This document shows, one piece after another, positions 24,134-31,072 of a DNA stretch of 34,474 nucleotides. The notes under the pieces were generated by a model that ran no database searches, had not been told where the DNA came from, and saw only the letters and a program-made list of their open reading frames with translations. The translations under genes and the position numbers were made by a program. The stretch covers positions 1 to 34,474 of the forward strand of contig DBCJ01000096.1 in NCBI GenBank assembly GCA_002293005.1, in the 5' to 3' direction. Within the stretch, counting starts at the first letter, position 1; each line of letters opens with the position of its first letter. The DNA is from Ignavibacteria bacterium UBA961 (lineage in GTDB: Bacteria > Bacteroidota > Ignavibacteria > Kapaibacteriales > UBA961).

Positions 24134-25921
24134 TTAAAATAATCTTCCTCTTTCCAAACATTGGAATAGCCATTCCTTTTTATTCTCCAATTCACGAAGA
24201 TTCATATCATCTTGTGATTTTCCAAATCGTTTTTTTGATGCAGTATGAATTGTTCGTATATCTGCTTTAAGTCCTTGCGAACATAAAGATTGCATCATTC
24301 TTTGTGAAAGTGAGGAACATTCTTGCCTTAATCTCTGCTCATGTTCAATGATATTCATTGCCATTTGAGGTTCCGGCTCAATTATTTGTGTCTCTTCTTT
24401 TTGTACTTCAACAGTCTCTTTGGGTTTATTTGGATCAGGAAATAATTCCCAGTGCAATGTTTCTGTTGCTTTATGTTCAACATCTGCAAGAACCCATGAT
24501 TCTTGTTCATGTATGAATTCACGAGCTTGTTGAGTCTCAATCCTTTTCTGTTGAAGTTTTACTCCCAATTGTTGTTCATTCATAAGCCATTCAAAAATGA
24601 CGGCTAAGGCTGAATCATTTGAAGCAAACAAATCGCAGATATTTTGTTCATGTGTAAAGCCGTCGTAATATCGCATTCCTCGAAATATTTGTTGCATTGT
24701 TTTTGAAAATGCTCGCACAAGATCAGCTTTTACTATTACGCTTATTGGTTTGATATCCGTGCCTTCACCGATCATGTCAACCTGAACCATGACATCAATT
24801 TCGCCTTTTCGATACTCATCAAGCGTTTTCAGGCGAGTCTTTTCAGGTATGTCTTGTCCAATTCTGGCGGTCTTCCAATCAGGAAATCGTTCCAATACAA
24901 ATTCAAGAATCGCTTGAGCATGCATATTGCTCATTGCAATGATGAGCATTTGATGCGCTCTCTTACTTCTCGTAGAATTCTTTATTTGATGCTCTACAGT
25001 ACTATTTCTTTTTTGTTTGAAACGTTCAAAAGCAGGTGTGAGAAGAGATTCCAAATATACTGTATGGAAACGCATATTACGTCTAGCAAGAAATGCATCC
25101 ACATCTTTTTCGCCGGATGTCATTTCCTGCATTTGACTAAGCGATAATTCCACTTCTTCTTGCGTATCAATATTCCTGAGCTTGATTTTATAATCAATCA
25201 TATTGACCGCAACACGCTTCAATATTTTCCCTTCTTCATGTGCATCGCGAAGCAATACTTCATGAAGTGCTGTATAAAAGCGTTCATTGTCACGAATCTC
25301 AAATGGCACTCCAAACAATGATTTATTATCTGATCTAACGGGCGTTCCTGAAAGTGCTACACTACATGTATGGGGTAATCTTGTGATGGCCTGTGCCCAT
25401 GTTCCTTCATCAGAGAGATGATGCACTTCATCAAAAACAAACATGCATTCTTCTTTCGATGTGAATGAATGTAAAGCAGCATTCCCTGTCTTTCCGGAGG
25501 CATATTGATAGGTGGTGATGATGATGTCTGTTTGTGTATTCTTCAGAAATGTTTTATCTGAATCTGCCACGCAAAAAGTTAGAGGTGGTGCTCCTAAATT
25601 GCGAAGTACCAACGATAGTTCTTTTGCATCTGCATATTGATCCCTTAGATTTCCGCGAGGTACGAAAACGATGAGTCTTTTTGCTTTTTTAAGATGTCTT
25701 GCAATAATGAAAGAAGCAAGTGCAGTGATGGTTTTTCCATAGCCCGGTACAAAAACGCCCAAATGAAAATTGTCATTCAGCAATAATCTTGATGCAAGTT
25801 TATGCAAGAAATGCAATTGTCCAGTCCTAAATGCAAATGGGGGATGCACATGAATGCCGGGCAATTGAATCATATCCCCAAGGGTTTGCCCGGTCCCTTG
25901 AGAAGTCAAATCTTCTTTCAT
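24134..25921 (-). CDS. SF2 DEAD/DEAH-type helicase of unknown role
   Basis: This is a 595-aa superfamily 2 helicase-like ATPase without an obvious nuclease or methylase domain. The motifs seen are FAFRTGQLHFLHKLA (~29-43, arginine/glutamine-type entry), Walker A FVPGYGKT (57-64), FVPRGNLRDQY, IIITTYQYASGKTG, DEVH box FVFDEVHHLS (D164-H167), motif III ALSGTP (191-193), motif V IGEGTDIKPISVIV (~384-397) and motif VI QQIFRGMRYYD (R417). A C-terminal region (~455-595) is charged and helical and ends KEWLFQCLERGRLF. The Walker A and motif VI variants resemble helicases carried on integrative or plasmid elements (inference from recollection of the family style). It lies 12 nt upstream of rimM. The role could be DNA repair, RNA metabolism or an acquired accessory function. 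Confidence 0.78.
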   Translation of the reverse strand: MKEDLTSQGTGQTLGDMIQLPGIHVHPPFAFRTGQLHFLHKLASRLLLNDNFHLGVFVPGYGKTITALASFIIARHLKKAKRLIVFVPRGNLRDQYADAKELSLVLRNLGAPPLTFCVADSDKTFLKNTQTDIIITTYQYASGKTGNAALHSFTSKEECMFVFDEVHHLSDEGTWAQAITRLPHTCSVALSGTPVRSDNKSLFGVPFEIRDNERFYTALHEVLLRDAHEEGKILKRVAVNMIDYKIKLRNIDTQEEVELSLSQMQEMTSGEKDVDAFLARRNMRFHTVYLESLLTPAFERFKQKRNSTVEHQIKNSTRSKRAHQMLIIAMSNMHAQAILEFVLERFPDWKTARIGQDIPEKTRLKTLDEYRKGEIDVMVQVDMIGEGTDIKPISVIVKADLVRAFSKTMQQIFRGMRYYDGFTHEQNICDLFASNDSALAVIFEWLMNEQQLGVKLQQKRIETQQAREFIHEQESWVLADVEHKATETLHWELFPDPNKPKETVEVQKEETQIIEPEPQMAMNIIEHEQRLRQECSSLSQRMMQSLCSQGLKADIRTIHTASKKRFGKSQDDMNLRELENKKEWLFQCLERGRLF

Positions 25922-26014
25922 TTAAAAAAACGTGGATTGTTTTATGGCTGCATTGCTAATTTAGGGTATTGATATCCTTTTGCCAATGAGAGTTACCCAC
26001 ATTTCGCTGATAAT

Positions 26015-26620
26015 ATGATGAATCATGATTCCGTGATTGAAAAGAAGAAAAAGCTCCGACAACAGTACGAGGAAATTCGAGCAAGCTTGTCAATCCAAGA
26101 GCGTGAGATGAGTGAACAGAATATCATGGAATATGTATTTGCCTCAGTAGTATATAATTCCTCGGATATAATATGTTCTTTTGTTTCATTTGGCTCGGAA
26201 GTCTCAACCAAGCAATTAAATGATAAGATTCTAGAAAGCGGAAAAACATTGTGTCTTCCTCGAATCATGGGAGTACGAAAAATGGAAATGATAGAAGTCA
26301 ATTCGCATACTACTTATGTTATGAACAAATATGGAATCAATGAGCCGATAGGTCAATCAATTCAATTGACACATGAGGTCAATGCATTATGTGTCGTACC
26401 ATTATTGGCTTATGATTCTTTTGGGCATCGCTTGGGTTATGGAGGTGGATTCTATGATGTTTTCTTAGGGGAACATCAACAGATGCTAACATTGGGCATT
26501 GCATTTTCAAAACAATATTCTGAAACTGAATTGCCATATGAAGAGCATGATGCAATGTTGAAAATGATCATCAATGAACATGGTCTGCATCAAACAAAAA
26601 AAAAGAAGCCCGCTTGTTGA
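26015..26620 (+). CDS. 5-formyltetrahydrofolate cyclo-ligase
   Basis: This enzyme uses ATP to convert 5-formyl-THF to 5,10-methenyl-THF, clearing a folate storage form. It is about 201 aa. The C-terminal signature VVPLLAYDSFGHRLGYGGGF (~128-148) contains the family RxGxGGGxYD motif, continuing into FYDVFL. The N-terminal basic helix KKKLRQQYEEIRASLS and the FVSFGSEVSTKQL segment also match. The start may be either of two adjacent ATGs (26015 or 26018). The last seven residues (KKKKPAC) are encoded by the A-tract and left arm of a strong terminator, and the stop codon falls at the loop. It is divergent from the helicase gene with a 93-nt gap. Confidence 0.93.
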   Translation: MMNHDSVIEKKKKLRQQYEEIRASLSIQEREMSEQNIMEYVFASVVYNSSDIICSFVSFGSEVSTKQLNDKILESGKTLCLPRIMGVRKMEMIEVNSHTTYVMNKYGINEPIGQSIQLTHEVNALCVVPLLAYDSFGHRLGYGGGFYDVFLGEHQQMLTLGIAFSKQYSETELPYEEHDAMLKMIINEHGLHQTKKKKPAC

Positions 26621-26629
26621 AGCGGGCTT
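26606..26629. terminator. Strong bidirectional Rho-independent terminator
   Basis: The perfect 10-bp arms AAGCCCGCTT (26606-26615) and AAGCGGGCTT (26620-26629) flank a GTTG loop. On the plus strand it is followed by TTTCAGTTT. On the minus strand it is followed by a run of about ten Ts (complement of the A-tract at 26595-26604), interrupted once. It terminates both the 5-FCL gene and the convergent DUF2723 gene. The 5-FCL stop codon TGA (26618-26620) lies inside the loop/right arm. Confidence 0.9.
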
Positions 26630-26635
26630 TTCAGT

Positions 26636-29419
26636 TTAGAGTTGAGCTTTCATTGATTGTGCTCTTCTTATGATTTCCTGAGGCGGATAATTTCTTGCAA
26701 ATCTGTCGATATCTTGCAATCTGTTTTCTTCAATATATCGAGCACTTTCAATAGCTCTGCTGAAGAATTCTTTCGCCTGTTTCTTGGCACCTGCTCTTGC
26801 ATATACTTCACCGATTTGATATTCCAATACATAGGTGATTGGGAATTGTTCCGGTGAAATATAGCGATTCATGGCATCAAGAATCTTGACGCATTTTGCA
26901 TTATCTTTTTTCTCTTCTGCTTGATAGCTCGCATAATTCAAGAAAGTCATGCGATAACTATCCATGAATCTTCTGTGAACCTCATCATAATACACTTCTT
27001 TATTGTTAAGATTTCTGAATTTGAAACCATAATGAGGACCTGTATGAGCAATATCATCAGCTACAGGATTGAGTAAGGATTTATCCATGATGTCGATCGC
27101 ATAGCGTTGATCCGTACCCTGTTTTACAGGACATACGCGTTGTGCCAAACCTTCGATACGCAAATATTCTTCCATTCCCATATAAGAATCAGCACCTTGC
27201 GTGAAATAGACGGGTCTTTCAAATTTGACGACCTTCATGATATCGGCAACCAATTTATGCTGTGGACCTTTATAGAAAACGGGAATATTTTCTTTCTCAC
27301 CTGGTCTTGGATTGCCATCACCATTGAAATCGAATTGCATCACGCCATTTGCCAATACTGTTGAATCATTGGTGAATCGCTTGAGTATTTCTTGACTGAC
27401 AGGAATGGTGATGCTTTCGGCTTCGGATAATTCCGGACCAATTGCCTCATTACTTGTTTCATCGGCAAGAAGTGAATTGTCACTGAATGTCAATGGAATC
27501 TTCTTTGCTCCCCATGGGGCGCGATTCTTGAGTTCATACATATACCAGCCGGTTTGACCGAGACTCAAATTGACGACTCGAACATCGCGTCTGACGCCTG
27601 CAACATCTTGCATGTACCAAAGAGGGAATGTGTCATTGTCACCATATGTAAATACAATTGCGTCTTTATCCAAGCTTTGCAATACATTATATGAATAATC
27701 AAAAGGAAGGAAATTACCTGAGCGATCATGTATTTTCCAGCCACCCATTCCCATATTCACGGGAACTGCTATGAAACACAATGCGATTGCTCCGCCGGCT
27801 ACTGCTGTTGAGAAATTCTCGTCACGCTTCAATATCGTTGAAATGATGCCATAAGTACCAATTCCAATCCACATGCACCAAACAAAGAATGAACCAACAT
27901 AGAAATAATCACGCTCGCGTGGCTGCGGATTTTGTTGATTCTGCGCATAAGCCGCCAGAAGTCCTGTAAGTAGGAATAATGTCAAATACACCAATGCCAT
28001 TCTTGGTTGCTTTTTGAAATGGAATATCATGCCGAATAAACCAAGCAATAGCGGAAGAGCAAAGAAAGTGATTGGGAAAATATCCTTATAGCCTGAGAGA
28101 TAATTGAATTCCTTGAATTCAAGAGAATTCTTGTTTGATGACATCGTTGCAGGCGCATCTTGCAAATCGCCGACTCTCCCCATGAAATTCCAATAGAAGT
28201 ATCGGAGATACATGTGATTGAGCTGATATTTGAAGAGATAACTCATCTCGCCTGACATATTCTTTTTCATTGCTGAAAAGTCCGGAACAGAATACTGCAT
28301 GCCATCTTGGCGTGTTACAGCTTTTCTTGGGGGTTCAAACCAAGGACCATAATCCATGTGTCTGGAAGTGTACATTGGGTCGGTCTGCCATCTGCGAGGC
28401 CAAGATGGTGCATCACCATATTGCTCGCGACCTAGATATGCGCTAAGCTTGATCAAATCATTCGGAGTATTCTCATTCATCGGAGGATTTGCATTCGAAC
28501 GAAGCAAAATCTGTGTATAAGTACTATATCCCAAAATGATGAGCAAGAAGGATGAACAAGCCAAATTCAAAATTGGCTTATTGTTTTTGGAAGCATGATA
28601 TGTTCCGAATGCAGCCCCAATGATTGTTCCTATCGCAAGAATGCGTGGAAAGAGGGAATCCATGATGACATAATCTCTTGCTTCTGTCTTGAATAGATTT
28701 CCGCCAAGCATGGAAGGGAATACCTTGACAATACCGGGATAAATGAGGCCAAAGCTCACCACTGTGATGGCGCCCATCACAAAGAATGAAGTCAATTTGA
28801 AATCATACTTTCTGAAATAGACAACAAGTGCAAGAGAGAAAATGGCCAAAATGCTGAATAAATGCACACCGGTTGATAAGCCGATGATATATGCAATCAA
28901 TAAAAGATACTTTTCATGACCGGGATTATCTGCTTCTTCATTCCATCGCATCATGAGCCAAACAATGATTGCAACAAGTAATGTCGAAGATGCATACACT
29001 TCAGATTCTACGGCATTAAACCAGAATGTGTCGCTGAACGTCAAAGCAGTGGCTCCAACAAAAGCTGAACCAAACACGGCAATTGCATCACCGAATGATT
29101 CGTACTTTTTGCCACGGAAATTTTCGATGACTTGAACAATGACCAAATATAGAAGGCCTACCGTCACTGCGCTTGCAAATGCAGAAAGCAAATTGACTCT
29201 CCAGCCCGGATCCCCAAAAGGCAAAAGATGGAATAATTTTCCAACAATCAAGAAGAGAGGGGCTCCCGGAGGATGAGGTACCTGTTGCTCGGCGGCGGCT
29301 GCTGTAAATTCACCACAATCCCAAAATGGTACGGATTCCTGCACAGTTAATAGATATGTGACAGTTGCCACAATAAAGGACAAAAATCCAAAAGCCCTGC
29401 GCAATACAAGAATATTCAT
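26636..29419 (-). CDS. DUF2723 (GT117-type) polytopic membrane protein
   Basis: This is a 927-aa inner-membrane protein of the DUF2723 family, common in Bacteroidota and classed as GT-C-like glycosyltransferases. The N-terminal ~550 residues hold about a dozen hydrophobic helices. The first loop has the hallmark PFWDCGEFTAAAAEQQVPHP (acidic D34/E37), followed by PPGAPLFLIVGKLFHLLPFG. A second hallmark, FTYGDNDTFPLWYMQDVAGV, is near residue ~590 in the periplasmic part. The C-terminal ~100 residues (YQIGEVYARAGAKKQAKEFF) look like TPR helices. Protein or lipid glycosylation from a polyprenyl donor is inferred, not shown. It has its own TATTTTTG promoter box, followed by a 19-bp dyad near the expected transcription start. 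Confidence 0.85.
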   Translation of the reverse strand: MNILVLRRAFGFLSFIVATVTYLLTVQESVPFWDCGEFTAAAAEQQVPHPPGAPLFLIVGKLFHLLPFGDPGWRVNLLSAFASAVTVGLLYLVIVQVIENFRGKKYESFGDAIAVFGSAFVGATALTFSDTFWFNAVESEVYASSTLLVAIIVWLMMRWNEEADNPGHEKYLLLIAYIIGLSTGVHLFSILAIFSLALVVYFRKYDFKLTSFFVMGAITVVSFGLIYPGIVKVFPSMLGGNLFKTEARDYVIMDSLFPRILAIGTIIGAAFGTYHASKNNKPILNLACSSFLLIILGYSTYTQILLRSNANPPMNENTPNDLIKLSAYLGREQYGDAPSWPRRWQTDPMYTSRHMDYGPWFEPPRKAVTRQDGMQYSVPDFSAMKKNMSGEMSYLFKYQLNHMYLRYFYWNFMGRVGDLQDAPATMSSNKNSLEFKEFNYLSGYKDIFPITFFALPLLLGLFGMIFHFKKQPRMALVYLTLFLLTGLLAAYAQNQQNPQPRERDYFYVGSFFVWCMWIGIGTYGIISTILKRDENFSTAVAGGAIALCFIAVPVNMGMGGWKIHDRSGNFLPFDYSYNVLQSLDKDAIVFTYGDNDTFPLWYMQDVAGVRRDVRVVNLSLGQTGWYMYELKNRAPWGAKKIPLTFSDNSLLADETSNEAIGPELSEAESITIPVSQEILKRFTNDSTVLANGVMQFDFNGDGNPRPGEKENIPVFYKGPQHKLVADIMKVVKFERPVYFTQGADSYMGMEEYLRIEGLAQRVCPVKQGTDQRYAIDIMDKSLLNPVADDIAHTGPHYGFKFRNLNNKEVYYDEVHRRFMDSYRMTFLNYASYQAEEKKDNAKCVKILDAMNRYISPEQFPITYVLEYQIGEVYARAGAKKQAKEFFSRAIESARYIEENRLQDIDRFARNYPPQEIIRRAQSMKAQL

Positions 29420-29448
29420 GGTAAAGGCCGGTAGTGAAACAAAAAATG

Positions 29449-29467
29449 ATCCAATGAATCATTGGAT
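29449..29467. promoter_or_regulatory. Perfect 9+1+9 dyad, possible operator of the DUF2723 gene
   Basis: The arms ATCCAATGA and TCATTGGAT are separated by one base. The element begins about 10 nt downstream of the minus-strand -7 box (29477-29484), so it would overlap the start of the transcript of the DUF2723 gene. It could be an operator for a dimeric repressor. In RNA it would form a short hairpin in the 5' UTR. No matching regulator gene is adjacent. Confidence 0.4.
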
Positions 29468-29476
29468 ATATGAGGC

Positions 29477-29484
29477 CAAAAATA
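29477..29484 (-). promoter_or_regulatory. Bacteroidota-type -7 box (TATTTTTG) for the DUF2723 gene
   Basis: On the minus strand the sequence TATTTTTG matches TAnnTTTG exactly, 58 nt upstream of the DUF2723 start codon. A TTG at the ideal -33 distance is absent. The 118-nt gap is shared with the divergent HMA gene. Confidence 0.42.
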
Positions 29485-29537
29485 CAATTTATATGTGAAA
29501 ATTTGACTCGCTTTTCTCCAATTCAGGAATACATGGC

Positions 29538-29948
29538 ATGAAAAACTTAATGATAGTCTTCTTCCTCACTCTAAGCATTCAAGCAATTGCTTCAATTGAA
29601 GTACAAGCTGCAACAACATCCAAGTTTGCTAAACTTTCTTTTGTGCATGAATCCAACATGTCATTGCAGAATGCTGTAAAGGATACATCCATAACGGTTT
29701 ATGGAAATTGCTCATCCTGCAAGAAAGCCATAGAAAAGGCCGCGAAATCAGTAAATGGTGTAAAAACTGCTTCTTGGGACAAAAAGAAGAAAATCCTCAA
29801 TATTCAATATGACATATCAGAAACATCGCTAAATACAATAGAAAAAGCCATAATTGATATTGGTTATGATACTGAAAACATGCGAGCCGAGGAGTCTGTC
29901 TATAATGAATTGCATGAATGTTGTAAATATGACAGAAAACCTCAGTGA
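29538..29948 (+). CDS. Exported heavy-metal-associated (HMA) domain protein
   Basis: This 136-aa protein has an N-terminal signal peptide (MKNLMIVFFLTLSIQAIASI, cleavage near VQA). One HMA domain follows (~50-115) with the metal-binding CxxC in YGNCSSCKKAIEKAAKSVNG (C58, C61) and the second half VKTASWDKKKKILNIQYD. A short tail adds a Cys pair in ELHECCKY (C128, C129). It is probably a periplasmic metallochaperone or copper/mercury-binding protein. No P-type ATPase, efflux pump or metal regulator is adjacent, so the metal is unknown. It is divergent from the DUF2723 gene and 48 nt before the dihydrouridine synthase gene. Confidence 0.85.
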   Translation: MKNLMIVFFLTLSIQAIASIEVQAATTSKFAKLSFVHESNMSLQNAVKDTSITVYGNCSSCKKAIEKAAKSVNGVKTASWDKKKKILNIQYDISETSLNTIEKAIIDIGYDTENMRAEESVYNELHECCKYDRKPQ

Positions 29949-29996
29949 TTTACTGAGTTTGCCATTGAGTGCGGATTTTGTCGTAATTTGCCTTAA

Positions 29997-31031
29997 ATGG
30001 ATACGCCAAACACCAACAATGAACATATCTATGCCGAACTCACCATCGGCGATGTAAAAGTCCAAAATGGAGTGCTTTTAGCACCCATGGAGGATGTTAC
30101 TGACTTGCCTTTCAGAGTGATATGCAAGCGCATGGGCGCTGATATTGTCTATACTGAGTTCATTTCATCGGATGGTTTGATTCGGGATGCCAGAAGATCA
30201 ATGGAAAAGTTGCGTTTGGCTGATGAAGAGCATCCTGTATCGATTCAGATATTTGGCGGAGATATTGAAATCATGAAGGAAGCAGCTCTTGTGGCAGAGG
30301 CCTCTGGACCTGATTTTATTGATATTAATTGCGGTTGTTGGGTTAGGAATGTGGTAGCAAGGAATGCAGGTGCTGCATTGCTGAAAGACCCTCCCTTGAT
30401 GGCCGCCATGACAAAAGCAATTGTTGACACGGTGAAATTACCTGTCACCGTAAAAACAAGATTGGGTTGGGATTCTTCTTCGATCATCATTGAAGATGTC
30501 GCTCAAAGATTGCAAGATGCCGGTGCATCTGCAATTACCGTCCATTGCAGAACAAGAGATATGGGACATTCCGGCGATGCAGATTGGTCTTGGATTCCCA
30601 AAATCAAGAAAGTTGTTGATATTCCCGTGATTCTAAATGGAGATATCATCACTTCTGATGATGTATTGAAAGCATTCCAAGACAGCGGTTGTGATGCTGT
30701 GATGATTGGAAGAGCGGCGGTTGGTAATCCATTTGTATTTCGTGAGGCAAGACATCTTCTTGCAACCGGAGAACATGCTCCGGAACCCGACTTTGAGGAG
30801 AAAGTTCGTACCTGTTTGGAGCATTTGAGACTGCAATTGCTTCAAAAAACAGAACGAAGAGCAGTACTCGAATTTCGGAAGTTTTATTCAGGTTATTTGC
30901 GTGGTCTATATTGTGCTTCTGCTGTAAAGCAAGATGTTCAACAATATGAATCATTTGCCCAGGTTGAAGACAGACTTGAGGCATATATTAAGTTTTTACA
31001 CAATCATCAGTTCCAAAATGATGTCGCTTAA
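29997..31031 (+). CDS. dusB: tRNA-dihydrouridine synthase
   Basis: This FMN-dependent enzyme reduces uridines in the tRNA D-loop. At 344 aa it has the TIM-barrel motifs LLAPMEDVTDLPFRVICKRM (FMN-binding start), QIFGGDIEIM, DFIDINCGCWVRNVVARNAG, VTVKTRLGWD, ITVHCRTRD, VILNGDI and AVMIGRAAVGNPFVF. The catalytic Cys (C114) sits in a CGCW sequence where most family members have GCP, so Trp replaces the Pro next to the active Cys. The helical C-terminal domain is present (EFRKFYSGYLRGL). The subfamily (DusB-like) is inferred from context and length. It is followed 41 nt later by tilS, another tRNA-modification gene. Confidence 0.92.
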   Translation: MDTPNTNNEHIYAELTIGDVKVQNGVLLAPMEDVTDLPFRVICKRMGADIVYTEFISSDGLIRDARRSMEKLRLADEEHPVSIQIFGGDIEIMKEAALVAEASGPDFIDINCGCWVRNVVARNAGAALLKDPPLMAAMTKAIVDTVKLPVTVKTRLGWDSSSIIIEDVAQRLQDAGASAITVHCRTRDMGHSGDADWSWIPKIKKVVDIPVILNGDIITSDDVLKAFQDSGCDAVMIGRAAVGNPFVFREARHLLATGEHAPEPDFEEKVRTCLEHLRLQLLQKTERRAVLEFRKFYSGYLRGLYCASAVKQDVQQYESFAQVEDRLEAYIKFLHNHQFQNDVA

Positions 31032-31072
31032 TGCATTTCCATTTTGAACTGCTGTAAACAATTATATCTTAC

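Noticed and set aside
24134..25921. The SF2 helicase as part of a mobile or defence island
   Set aside because: There is no nuclease, methylase, integrase, repeat or composition shift around it, and it is tightly linked to rimM. Its origin is left open, but a defence island is not supported here.
30649..30984. 111-codon antisense open frame in the dihydrouridine synthase gene
   Set aside because: It is fully inside a secure CDS, with no recognisable features.
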